This document shows positions 1 through 12,741 of a DNA stretch of 64,000 bases, one piece after another. Within the stretch, counting starts at the first letter, position 1. Every line of letters starts with the position of its first letter. Source of the stretch: Paulownia fortunei (lineage: Eukaryota; Streptophyta; Magnoliopsida; Lamiales; Paulowniaceae); contig CM033121.1 in assembly GCA_019321725.1 (NCBI GenBank), forward strand, positions 11,966,001 through 12,030,000, written 5' to 3'. The notes under the pieces are model-generated. The model saw only the letters and a program-made list of their open reading frames with translations. It was not told where the DNA came from and searched no databases. The position numbers and the translations under genes were made by a program.

Positions 1-849
<849 letters not shown>

Positions 850-1030
850 TGGAGCCATGTATCTGTGGTCATGTGAATTAGAGATCCTTTTTGTTTTTGT
901 TGGTTCTACCCTCTGTAGATTCTTATTGAATTGTAATGAGAAAGCAAACAATTTTCCATCTTATTCATATCAAATAATTGACAAGGTTAATAAGAGGTTT
1001 CTGTGGAGTTCTCTTTATTCCCATTGCTGA
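850..1030 (+). other. Probable 3' UTR of GAPA
   Basis: T-rich sequence after the GAPA stop with weak plant-type polyadenylation elements, such as the TTGTAATGAG stretch near 930 and CAAATAATTG near 970. No coding signal is seen. The exact cleavage site cannot be placed. Confidence 0.45.
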
Positions 1031-2476
1031 TGCTTGCACAAAGTGTCGATTCTTATAAATTTTTGTAACAGTGTTATCTTGGTTTTGAGTATTTTTTTTT
1101 TCTTCATACTTATTCTCCTCTGCTTTATTCCTGTTCTCTGTGTACGTTCTAAAACATCCAACCTTAACAGAAACAATGCAATCAAAAAGCCAGAGTTAGT
1201 GCAAACAAGCATGCAGGCTTGTATAATTGAAGGTACAGGTAACAAATTCTAAATTAAATCAACATATACCAAACTCAAGAGCTTGATTTAGTTTTTGCAG
1301 ATAATTAAATCTGCCTCCATTTGGTTCTATACAAAACCAAACGTGGTTGGCTAGATTTGCAGTTCCACACCAATTAAAACAACAGAACCAAGAAACCCCA
1401 AAACTATCTGCTGCTATTGCTGCTATTGCTGCTATAGTGGATGGCGTCCACCATCACAACCAAGCATTCAAAGCCACAGTGAAATCCCCCATCAAGAGAA
1501 ACCCTACATCTGTCAAACATATCAGAAACTATCACCACTACTAAGCTTTCCATCCCAAAACTGCAATTCACACCACCATCCACACCATCAAGACCGGCAA
1601 ATCTAAAGAAACATGGATGCATATATATGCAAGGATTGGAGGTGTGGCTGAGCCCCTGAGCTCAATATGAGGGCAAGAATGGTTTTTGGGGACATGGGAT
1701 GATTTTCAGGGTGAGGCAAGAGCAAGAAAGGGACAGAGAAAGATAATGGAAAAGGAACTGAAAGAGAGTACTGGTAGTTGAAAGAGGATACTGACCAAGG
1801 ATATTGGCAGAAGTCCAAGGGGTTGTGACTGTGACGTAGAGGATTAGTTCGCAGAGATGAAGGGAAAGTGTTTGATATTTACTTAGGCAAAGCACAGAGG
1901 ACAGATTCCTCTTCTGAAGAAGTAGTTGCTACTACACTAATGAGAAGCCAATGATCCAAAAATGAAATGAGACATTTTTTGCTTTTTTTTGCAATTTCAC
2001 TCAGTTCGATTAACAACTCACTTTGCTTTTTCAAGGAACCAATTTGATTGACCAATTTCGACCATACCATACCAAACAAATCAAATGCAAACTTCTAAAA
2101 GTCTGCCTGGAGACTTTCAGCCACTAACACTTAAGACTAACATTCTGATCTTGCAAAACCAGATGCATGAATTATTTGAGCAGCAGCAGTTTCTGAGCAT
2201 TTCATAAGCTTATAATCTCAATTACATAAGCTATCAAGGACACAAAACTTGGATTCACTAAATTATTTCCAGGGCATTAACTATCTAAGGACCTCTCACC
2301 ATATCTCATGTTCTGCACAAATAATAAACGGAAAATAATAGAATCATTAAATAGTGTACTATCAGATACAGGGATCAGATAGAAAATAGATTGCCACAAT
2401 TTACCCCAGAAACTGTGTAATTTCATCTTCCTAGAACTTCTTATTCTTGTTAAGAAACAATCTCCCAATCACTGCA
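1031..2476. other. Intergenic space between convergent GAPA and PTPA-like genes
   Basis: No gene recognised. It holds a short TGCTAT hexanucleotide microsatellite at about 1409-1435. The minus-strand portion just below 2476 should contain the 3' UTR of the PTPA-like gene. Short open frames on both strands here have no recognisable domain and low-complexity content, so they are not called. Confidence 0.5.
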
Positions 2477-4017
2477 TCAGACCCTGCAGAAAGGAAAGAT
2501 AATCAGAGAGCAGGAAAGAAAAGAGAAAATTAAACATCTGCAAAAGGACAGTGGTAGTCTCAGCCACTTGTTAAAAATTTATATCAAGCCAACACAGATC
2601 AGGAAAAAAGATTTTCCCATTATCAATCAAAGAAGAAATTTTCTTGAATTGGAAAATTTACAACATTTAAATGCTATGATCCCCATAAAAGACAAAACAC
2701 TAAAAGAAAAAACTCACATTGAAAGAGAATTTCAGTTAACATTTCAAATTATCAGCGCAATCATATGCAGCAAGCTGGCTAATTTTGCCCACAGTTTGAC
2801 AACCCAAAAAGTAGATTTCAACCAACTGAACCAGAAAGTAGTCTTGAAACTTTTAAAATTGCTGATATATCAGAATCATCTACGAATTCTACAAAAAGGG
2901 AACTATTTTATACTTCTAATAGCAGAGACCCTACTAACTGCAGAAGTGCTTTCAATGAACATAGGTAAACGAATAGGGAACAGAGCATAGATAAATAACA
3001 AAGGGAACTTTCCGGCATAGCCTCTCTTGACAACAAATAGTAATGCTACGATATAATTGACAAAGACTGATTTCAAAATAAAGTCATTGTGATACTTCAT
3101 CAATAAAATTGTTCAAGCTCAGTGGGTAAGCACAAAATCAACTTGTCAATTATGAAGGGCACAGTTTGGGTAAGCAGCACAAAGAACAGAAAAAAGTCTA
3201 CATTAAGATTATCTTGTCATCCCATGGACTAGAACTTATTTTGGGGATGTTATAGAATTTGAGGATCTATCTGAGGATAAGGATCCAAAAATATGATAGG
3301 AGCTAAACGGTTCATACATCTAATTCCATAATTTGGAATATGGGGTTGTGACTATTATATCAAAAAATCTGGTTTTCACATTGGCATCATACCTTATTTC
3401 ATTTGATTCAAGATGAAAGTCCAAAATATTTCAGCTCAACAAAGCGAAAATTAATTGCCAATCACATTTTATATTTCAGTTTATCAAAGAGTATTAGAGG
3501 AGATAAGAAAAGGCAGCATACCATCTGATAATTGAGCCAAAGAGAAAATGTTGCATAATAGGAACCTTCTCCAGAACTTCTACTTTATACATCTTAAGCA
3601 GCCCACTGTTCACCTTATTCCAAGTAGGAACAACACTAATGTCGTCCAACAAAGGTGAATGCTCAGCAAACAACCCCTTCTTCACCTTCTTCACAAATGC
3701 AATGCATGAGAGATACAAATACTCATTTGGGAAATTCTCCAAAATATCCTCATTATGAATTGACTTTGGCTTTATATACTTGTGGTCAATCAACTGTGAT
3801 GACCCAAATACGAATGGCAAGAAATGATAATCATCAAGACCCCACACGCCATGGGATCCAGCAGGCTCTAAGCAATAAGTAAGTTGCAATTTTCTCATCA
3901 AATCCAAGTACTTGACAAATACTCTCGACACCAGGGCTGGAAAATCCTCTTCTGTCACAATACCCAATCTTGCTAAGCAATACAACCACGCTGCAAAATT
4001 TGTCTCATGACCAGTGC
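2477..4017 (-). CDS. Serine/threonine-protein phosphatase 2A activator (PTPA family), last two exons (4017..3522 and 2483..2477)
   Basis: PTPA proteins are peptidyl-prolyl isomerases that activate PP2A catalytic subunits. The large exon contains GTGHETNFAAWLYCLARLG, the signature of the family, followed by GVWGLDDYHFLPFVFGSSQL and VLEKVPIMQHFLFGSIIRW, the usual C-terminal end. The exon is bounded by an AG acceptor at 4018-4019 (splitting the Gly codon) and a GT donor at 3521 (splitting the final Trp codon). The best acceptor downstream is CTTTCTGCAG ending at 2484. Joining there completes Trp and gives one Val and a TGA at 2479-2477, so the protein would end soon after IIRW, as expected for the family. 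That last exon is inferred. Upstream exons are not found between 4018 and the N gap, nor in the transposon beyond it, so they may lie in a very long intron or be lost. Confidence 0.85.
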
Positions 4018-4384
4018 CTATTTGACAAAAGGAATTATTACATCGTGCTGCTTTCTCACATTCTCCATTGATTAACAATATATAAACCTCGTACGAAGTC
4101 TACGAACATTATGAAAAAAATACAGATTCAATAATAACATTTATAGAAACCTTATCATAGAAACATAAATATGAAACATGTAAATACAAATGTATGCATG
4201 CTTTCGTGAATACTTTATATAAAGCAAAGTTTTGCCCTTATGGAGTCCATGATGTTGTCCATATGACCATCTTCTAAGAGAAAGCGGGGCTAATTGCAAT
4301 TGCAATAGATTTCTCAACCTGTGCTTGTTCATTATGGTACAAAAATGAATATTCTGTGTCTGCAAATGAATGCATGAATCTATC
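4018..4384 (-). other. Intron 5' of the last large PTPA exon, cut by the scaffold gap
   Basis: No PTPA coding similarity (for example the expected segment before GTGHE) is visible here. It is AT-rich and ends at the run of N. Confidence 0.6.
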
Positions 4385-4484
4385 NNNNNNNNNNNNNNNN
4401 NNNNNNNNNNNNNNNNNNNNNNNNNNNNNNNNNNNNNNNNNNNNNNNNNNNNNNNNNNNNNNNNNNNNNNNNNNNNNNNNNNNN
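4385..4484. other. Assembly gap (100 N)
   Basis: Exactly 100 N, the conventional length for a gap of unknown size. It separates the PTPA intron from LTR family A. Confidence 0.98.
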
Positions 4485-6315
4485 TTCTAATCTAATTTTG
4501 GGGTGAAGTATATTCCTTAAATCAACAATTGATTAGAATAACTACACTTTGATCAAAAAGGATGGAGCTTTTTGATAGAAAAACTTTTTCTTGTAGAAGA
4601 AAATAAAAGAAAGCACAAGAGATGGAAAGGAAGAAGGGTGGCTAAAAATTTGAGTCACTTCCCTTGTAATTTTCGCCTCCTTGTGTATTTATACACACAA
4701 GGTGGTCTTGACCTAATCCCATTAGGTCTCCAACTCTTTTCTTCCTTATCCTCATCCCTTACCTAATCTAATTAGAAAACATTCTCCTTCCTTGTCTCTT
4801 GCTTATTTCTTTCTCTCCAAGAAAAAGAATTTTCCATCTTTTATTAGAAGTCTTTAGTTCTTGTAATTGAAACTCCTAATGGGCTCTAACCCTATGGGTT
4901 TGGGCTTTAATTAATTATTAAAGTCTAATTAATTAATCTCCATCAATTAATAAGGTTCAATTTCATTAATTGATCTAATCAATTTATTTAGTTCCATAAA
5001 AAAACCACCTACTCAAATTAGGCCTAATTAAAATAATTTTATTACTTTAATTAGTTAAATTAATTTAACTCCTTAAATTTAAGTCTAGTTAATTAATTGA
5101 ACCAATCAATTAATTAACTCTCTCATGAGCCCTAGTCCTTATTAGGCCTAAATAATTAATCATATTATTTATTTGGATGAATTAATTTAGCTCCTTAAAA
5201 TTATTCTAGCTTAAGTTAATTAATCATTATAATTAACTTAATCTAACACTTTGGGTTATATTAGATTAAGGGGATTATCTAGTAGTAGGCTTGAAATATT
5301 TGCAACTTATGAATAAGTTAATATTTTAATTATTTAATCTAGTTAATTAATTCACTTGGAATTAATCTCTTAATTCGCTTAGAATTAATCCCTTATTTCC
5401 CTTATTTCCAAGAACCTCGCGAATCAAGGGAAGCATCTAGTAGTGCATGTTGACTACCTAGTCTTAGGTGAATAGCAAGTGAACCTTTCTATTACGAGTG
5501 TCATGCAAATACGATCCTTCCATCAACTAATCTCCTGATTAAGTTTACGACATGGATTATTAGCTAAGATCCTATTATGACTTAATAACTATGATCCCAT
5601 TTCAAGTCACATTGATCCTTTGATAAATCACTAGAAAACCCCACGTTTGGTATTCATCCAACCTTCGCCAAGGTCGTCAAAATCAAGGACTATAAAAATA
5701 TATGAGATTCACCTATTCAACTAGATAGGTGATAGGTTCTTTGTTGACCACTCATTGACCACCATACATGATCATACACCCAACATAAATCCTTTATGAT
5801 TGTCATATAATTGAAAAATATATCAAAGTGCATGATATAGTGCACAAGGCCACCATGGTGCCTCAAGTCTAACGACTAGTTAATACACTATTGTAATTTA
5901 AAAATTTTCATTCGACAAACTAAGTTTCCCATTGAGAATTTCCCATAGGCCATTCCATGTACTTGTTCTCTAACAAGCATCCATACACATGCACTACCAT
6001 CACCATGCTAATGTTTATGAAATGAGATATCTTTTTTTCGGGCATACATCATGTATGCGAGTCTATCGGGCTTATCGATATCCCATTTCAATGAACCCCC
6101 AACTCAAAACAAGTTTAAGATCAAAGTTATAGAGACATATTTCATGATCGTCATATATATATATACGACCATGCCCCATAGCTATCTATGATCTAGGGAC
6201 TTTATCTAATTGACAAGAAAATAAAAGATAAAGTTAATAAACATCATGAATAAGATTATTTTTATAAGAGTATAAAAGCTAGCCAGTAATTGACTTGTTA
6301 GGCACTACTCTAACA
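4485..6315 (-). mobile_element. LTR of 'family A' retrotransposon (minus orientation, 5' part of U3 intact)
   Basis: On the minus strand it starts TGTTAGAGTAGTG at 6315, the same start as the plus-strand copy at 18680. It runs through a long U3 dense in TTAATTAA-like words. A TATAAATA box lies at 4693-4686, inside the hairpin CCTTGTGT/ACACAAGG. The R/U5-like end is cut by the N gap. Related stretches at 42185-43275, 18680-19355 and 17600-18060 share long aligned phrases, which supports a repeat family. No protein domains are present and the superfamily is not certain. Confidence 0.7.
4686..4693 (-). promoter_or_regulatory. TATA box of LTR family A
   Basis: TATAAATA on the minus strand, set within an inverted repeat of about 8 bases per arm. 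The position inside an LTR suggests the element's own promoter; this is an inference. Confidence 0.45.
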
Positions 6316-6350
6316 CTTATTCGACCTTAAGACCTGAGGAGTCTGCACGC

Positions 6351-7837
6351 TGTAACACCCCACCACTAAATATAGATATTGATATAATAATAATTTTGAC
6401 AAGGCAACACATATGTGTACATGTGTATATATATGATTATTTTGTCAACTGTAGCACTTTGAAAAAACAGTAAAAGTATTTTCTTACATATAACCCTGTA
6501 TATAAAAAAATCACCGTTTATATAAAAAAACATAACACCCATCACAGTCACGCTATTCTCAAACTTATTTACTATAAAATTTCAAGAGTTATATAGGACA
6601 CGACATCCCAAAGTTATAATACGATAGACTCAAAAATCAAAATAATAGCCTATACTTTCAGAAGAAGTAAGGACATTTTGCATCTTGTAACTCTTTATAT
6701 ATAGACAACAATTTACATAATAATAATGATTGTAAAAATTAGAATATGCCCACAACACAACCCAACAGGTCATCATCCATGTACAGTGATTGTAGCTACT
6801 AGGAGCTCCAACAACCAGCCCAGTAAGCCTTAGAGTCTCAGGCATCACCATGTTTACCTACAATGTATGAACTACATGAGTTAAATCTCAGTAAATGAAA
6901 ATCATGCATGCTGAAGAGATAATCTAATATATATGCGATGCATCTCTATGAAATCATGCCATGAATGTAAGCTCCTGGACCAAAACAGTTTATTCAAAAC
7001 TATTTTTCACCACTGGGCCTACTATATACCAGATAGAGCTCTCAATAATATCAATAATCGCATCGCCATAAACAGATTGACACAGTTCGGGAGTCATCTC
7101 CTGGGATCACTAGAGGTCCACTCCCTATCTTCCCCTGTGATCCTCTAGAAGTCTTCCCACCAGTGGCGTCAATAAGGGCACAGTCAAGTGTTTCACTCTC
7201 TCGTGACCACCAGAGGCATACCCCTTGTCCAACCCTATGATCCTCCGAGAAGTAATACTCGCGGTGCCCTAAAATATCACATAAATAAGCCACACAGGCC
7301 TCGGTACACTAGTAGTGGCCAACCAAAATATTTTCTTTCTAAAAATAATGTCATGCATGTAAAACCTCAACTGTGAGCACGTGTTATACATGCATGTGTA
7401 AATATTGATGAATGGCATGTTCAATGATGCAACGGATCCCATATCCCATCATCCAAGCAATGTATGCACTATAAGATATTTATAATACTCATAATACACT
7501 CATCAAGACACAAGGATCACATTTAATATAGATAAGGCAAGAAATACTATGCTCATGCATTGTAGTTGCAAATGGATTTTCACTTACCTTTCATCGGTTG
7601 TGTGTTACTTCTAGATTTCTTAAGTATTACTCCCCACCCTAGATGTGAAACAATCTATAAAAATACAAGATATCAATCACCATCCTCAATTAACAAGTTC
7701 ATTATACCTAATGTAGTATAAATATTTTGAATCTCAATTTGATTAAACAACCTTACCACTTAGAAATTATAACCAAATACAACCTTCTACGCACCTTTGT
7801 TCCACATCTTAAATGTATACTAACCTCACTTATAACA
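6351..7837 (-). mobile_element. Ty3/gypsy-type LTR (Tekay/Del-like), minus orientation
   Basis: Read on the minus strand it ends GGGGTGTTACA at 6351, the same end as the Tekay LTRs at 22.6-31.8 kb. It probably starts TGTTATAAGTG at 7837, directly after a purine run (TTTAGGGGGA) that looks like a polypurine tract. Internal phrases (GCACCGCGAG, and the ACTGAG to GTAGGTAAAC region near 6850-6900) resemble chromovirus LTRs. The five bases flanking the two ends differ, so this is better read as a 3' LTR with some internal sequence than as a solo LTR. The 7837 boundary is an inference. Confidence 0.55.
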
Positions 7838-9274
7838 TCCCCCTAAAATTTAGGGATCAAATTAACCACATCTATGTTGGAAAATGTTAATGAACCAAAT
7901 GGGATAGATTCACAACTTCACATTTTCTAAATGCCACATTAATTTGCATAATGATTTTGATACTCTTAGACATATTCATTCACTTCCAAATTTTTATCAT
8001 ACTTAGCTAACATAAAAAAAAATGTAACCATGTCATATAATGGCTAAAAATCATGGATATAGCATCCCAAGTTCAGCTCCCTTCACACCTTATTGAAACA
8101 TATTTTTCCTACCATGACAGTTTTGCACACTTCATGACATTAATGGTTTTGACACCCTTAAGTATATTCAACCACTCCCAAATTTTCACCACACTTAGAT
8201 AATATATATAAAACCAGTCCCCTTCACATAGGACCGAATCTGAAATTCGATGGAGACAATTCTAAGCATCTCTTTAATTGTCATGCCATATTTTAATTCC
8301 CAAGCCATCCAAAACTAAATACATAATTTTAACTCCTATATAAACACGTTCATGATAATTAATATAGAATTTACCCAAGGTTTCTTGCAGATTTCAAGCT
8401 CAATAAACTAGAAATCAACATATACACAGATTATGCCCCTTAGTTGTTCTACTATGTGTTTGCAACCACAAATCATTTTTTTATGCTTAATAACCCTATA
8501 AATAACCTCTAACTTCATCATGAATAGGATAAGAATCTTAAGAAAATAGAAAATCCTCAAATAATATAAAAATTGATGTAAAAAATAGTAGATGAACCTC
8601 ACTTATGCCAGTTTCAGCTTCTACTCATGATTACTACTTCATTTTGCTTCATTTGCCCTTTTTTATCACTTGGAATCACTTAGAACCAGATTAGAGAGAT
8701 TTTGACATGAGTTTTGACCCTGAAAATGACTGAAAAATGGTTGGAGGTCGTGGGTAAATGGCTAAGAGTGAAGGAAAGTTTGAGGTGGCACTTGAGGTGC
8801 TTGCTTAGGCTTGGTAGCAAGCATGAGGTGGTAAGTTGTAGTTAAATCTGACCTTTCACCCATATTTCAAGTTTAGATCAAATGTGTCTTATTATACATT
8901 AATTTTATTACCTCCTATTTTAATTACCACAGGATCCCACATATAATTCATAAGCTAATTTCCTAGTCGTTCATTTAATTTCTTACCCAATGTTATCCGA
9001 TTCTTAAATAATTGTCCATTTTAAAAATTATATAATCTTATACATAAATGAATATTGTAATATCACATTTGAATAATATTATCTTATGTCCAATGTCTCA
9101 AATATGCAATTTATCGATATATACTTTTAAAATACCTAGATGAAATGGAATCAAACCATATAAGCTTACTAGTAACACATTTAACACTTCCAAAATTATA
9201 ACCTATATATCACATCGACATCCAATATTGATAAACCTTATTTTCTTCTTATTTCAATTTAATATTGATTTATT
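7838..9274. other. Non-coding AT-rich stretch, probably decayed retroelement sequence
   Basis: No domain or intact gene seen. On the minus strand it lies upstream of the putative polypurine tract and could be the 3' internal region of the gypsy element. The short open frames are AT-rich noise. Confidence 0.4.
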
Positions 9275-10524
9275 AACTTCCTAAACTGATGGAGCCTAGT
9301 CAATAATAAGTGGGTCATGCAACGGAGCAACCATCGTTTTCTCCAACAAACACTTAAGGAACTTGTCATCCTCCAACACACCCCAGTGACAAAGTGATGT
9401 GGCAAAAAGTTAAGGAACTTTCCATCATCACTACTGACTCATTGTACCAAAGTTGTCCCTAAAAAAATATAGTCCATAATGACAAAAATAAAAAAACCGC
9501 ATGACCAAGTATTAAATAATCGCCATATGAGAAGTCGTATTATATTGCATGTATATAACACAAATAGGAAAGATGCACAAAAATACGAAATAGTGTGAAG
9601 TTACATTAACGTTGTACAACTATTTCCAATAATATTCAAACAAACGCAACATCTTTAAAATAATGAAACAACTACCATTTTTCTAAATTCCTGCATTTTA
9701 CAGAGCCGTACATGTAGTATAAACATAAACAATATAGTCTAAAAAAATACTAGCTTCACAAGTAGGCATGTAAACAGGATAAGGACCACAAATAGCATCA
9801 ACATACAACAAAGAAATGCATAACATATCACAACTACAGTGGTGTAGTTCGTCACTGCCAAAACCAAGTTTTGAGCATAGACTATCCTATTGCCATGATA
9901 CAAATTTGTGGTATTACTAGGATGAGCAATAAATGGTCCACTTGATGGGCCATGCGTATTGTGTCCTAATGTGACCATAGAGTCTATAGTGTGATTCGCA
10001 CTAGCATGACCACCATGCCTCTCCATCCATACATCCACCAACAAAAATATTTGGGGTGATCAACTCTACGTGGGAAGGTGAAGAACCACCTTCCATTATT
10101 GGACTTAGTCCTAAGCCGTACACACGACCATATAACTGACAACATGAGCAACTTAGTACATTAATGGTAGTTATTCTAGAAACAAAGTCATGTCACACAA
10201 AGATAAACAATTCATAGCATCCAAATAAAATGGATTCACATACCATAGACGACTATAATAAGAGTGCATTGTTAAAAGGCCTCTAAAATGAAAAATATAA
10301 GCATATATTACGTGCTTAATGAGATGAAAATCCTATAGCCATATTTACATAATCTTAGTTATAGTCATACAAAAAATAACATGGTTCACCCTACGAATAG
10401 AGAATAAGTTCAACATTTTCTTATCCAAAAGAATATCACATTGTTCAGGGGCTTATCATTTCATGATTACCCACATTGTTGATGCCAATGAGTCATAGAA
10501 AGTAGCTTGAACATCAATATCTTA
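9275..10524 (-). mobile_element. 3' portion of a PIF/Harbinger-like element, present a second time at 37407-38660
   Basis: This 1.25 kb matches 37407-38660 in inverted orientation almost base for base. It contains a 101-codon open frame (10044..9739) rich in His, Asn and Thr with a hydrophobic tail; the other copy has the same frame with six or so substitutions, nearly all amino-acid changing. It lies directly downstream of the Harbinger transposase remnant. The frame is not recognised and shows no sign of selection; it may be untranslated element sequence. Confidence 0.6.
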
Positions 10525-11720
10525 CTGCGATGCATGCGGGAAATGTTGTTCATATTCTTCATCACCATTGTTGTGCCCAGGTTCAAACTCCCTATTATCT
10601 GCCAGATGAAGAATTGGTCGTCCCTAAAGTATTTTCCAGTGAAACTGTGAACACACAACATGCAATAATAATTTTTTCTTGTCGAGACACCACATACTGA
10701 GGCGTCGGGCCTTTCAAAATTGGAAATTTACCCTAAAGCACACCAAAACTTTGTTCTATGGAATTACGCAATTTTGAGTGGCATTTTGTTGGCTAGCTCA
10801 TTGGGCCCATGTGCTTATGAGTTATTCCCACGTTACTGATTGATATGATATCTATGCTGCGAAATGGCATTAGGAAACACGAGAAGTTTCAGTATCTGGA
10901 GTCCACAAGGTAGTATTAATCTTTGATATTGAAATGAAGAAATAAGTTTAGGAGATTGACATCGGCTTCGAGAAAGGTAGAATGAAATACAAATCAAGAT
11001 AACTGATAATTATGTTTATACCTTAAGGGGGCTACGGGAAATTTGCATCCCTTGTCAATGCATCCATCAGTACACGGGAGTCATTGGCACTACCTTCCCA
11101 ACTAGCTAAAACATACATGAATATTAAGTTGATATCCCAATTTTCTTGAGTGATACGCATTGTGTTTTGTGCACAGGGCCCACAGGGCACAAGGTACCGA
11201 CAATTGCACCAACACAATCCCACTCCTTATTAATCATAAGAACAATATTTAACTAGATCAAATGAGAAATAAATGGAGGCTATAACAAAATGGTTCAAAT
11301 GGGAGCAAATATAGGATTTTGACATTCATATTAACCTTGAAGTAAGATAAAAAATTGAGGATTGGCCAAAATCTTGGGATGAACATTTTTGAAGTCTGGG
11401 GGGAGGGGGAGAATTAGTTGTGACGCCAAATTGTTTAATGCCTTGCAAGCTCATTTCACTTGTCGTGAAATTATCTCCAAAGAATGTTGAAAGTGCTCAC
11501 AACTAGTGAGTTGCCTAGTACAAAAGCTAAAAGTTGCAAGAAATATTGCAACATATTCCCTTACCCCAACTCTTGTAGTTCGAGTAGGCCTTAAATATTC
11601 ATTTCTGCTCAGCAAATTGCACAAGGCATTGAACCCCCGTTTGTCCATTCTTAGAGCATTGATAATGCATTGGGTATGGATGCTAGAAGCTCTCCCAATC
11701 AATCTTGCCCCCATAAGCGA
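10480..11720 (-). pseudogene. PIF/Harbinger transposase (DDE_Tnp_4 type), decayed
   Basis: Read on the minus strand. An N-terminal block around 11714-11451 holds CIINALRMDKRGFNALCNLL and a region like the family's helix-turn-helix. The catalytic block around 11222-11032 contains YVLASWEGSANDSRVLMDAL, matching the family's WEGSAHDSRVL. A C-terminal block around 10800-10620 resembles the IEQSFGVLKxRFPIL and IIIACCxxHNF motifs. The frames are separated by stops and shifts. The first catalytic Asp, expected in DCVGAIDGTH, reads as Val near 11200. A 97-base tandem duplication at its 5' end and the lost Asp mark it as inactive. The partner Myb-like protein of PIF elements was not found. Confidence 0.75.
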
Positions 11721-11820
11721 GATGTATAGATGCCCGTTTGTCTATTCTTAGAGCATTGATAATGCATTGGGCATGGATGCTAGAAGCTTGGCCCTATAAG
11801 CGACAGGTATGCATGGGCTG
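11636..11820. repeat. Tandem duplication, period about 97 bases
   Basis: The unit beginning CCCGTTTGTCCATTCTTAG at 11636 repeats at 11733 with scattered differences and small deletions. It duplicates the start of the Harbinger N-terminal coding block. Confidence 0.8.
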
Positions 11821-12741
11821 TTTTGGGTAAAAGTAATTGCAGTACAAAATCTAAAGAAGAAGTAACTCATCTTCCGTCAGAGCCAAAACTTGAACTAAAG
11901 TCTGACTCCTTTGGCAGACTCGCCACTTGGGTCAGATGTGCCACTAGAATTACCATTGGTTGACATATCTTTGATCCCCTCATCAACATTGTGGTGTCAC
12001 TTTGGATGTTGTCCATTTCATGCGTTTCATGCATTATGCATAAAGTTGTTGTGCGATGGACATGGTAAGCATATAAGGTTATAAACTAATTTAGCATTAC
12101 TAAAAACTGATTTATTCATGCAACATTTCAATATATTTCGAACATGTAGAGGGTTAATAGACGTGGCACATATATAGCAATTAACGAAAATGCATATAGT
12201 ACTAAAAGTAAACATACAATTGCTGTGGGGAAAAAAGTTTCCAAATACAGCCTGCTAGAGTCGATAGTATATAGTAAATAATAAAATAGTTGTTAACATT
12301 ACACAGAATTTATCTTTTAAAAAACTCAAACAAGAAAAGGTCTTCAAAGCATTAAAATATTTCACATCATGGTCCTCAACACAACAATCAACAATCAATC
12401 ATACAAACCTAACGACTCCACCTACGCTCTCCTCTCCTCATCCCTCTTAAGCAAGAACATTTTGTAGTACATTTTTTTCAAGAATGGATTCTAAGCAAGG
12501 AAGAACAGGCGGCGAGGGAGGTCTTCCATGTTCTTTAGCATATCTATTCAGAAGCTCATATCTTCTTCACCTTTAGTTTTTGATGACCCAAAGCTGACTT
12601 ATGCAGCTAAAAAAGTTGAGATCAAACAATTACTCCTGTTTCCTTATATATAGAGTAAGGAAACAGGCTTGTATCACAGCAAGTTTCTGTTAAGGACTGG
12701 TCCTCAGAGCTGAATATTCTAAAGCTTTTCATTTCATTTGA
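11821..12741. other. Non-coding stretch upstream of the GEM-like gene
   Basis: No gene recognised. The last 150 bases before 12742 include TATATATAG at about 12646 and a 5'-UTR-like stretch, so they may hold the promoter of the GEM-like gene. The middle is AT-rich and resembles the edge of the Harbinger element. Confidence 0.4.

Noticed and set aside
2568..2990. 140-codon open frame on the plus strand
   Set aside because: It lies within the intron of the minus-strand PTPA gene, has no domain, and its composition is AT-driven.
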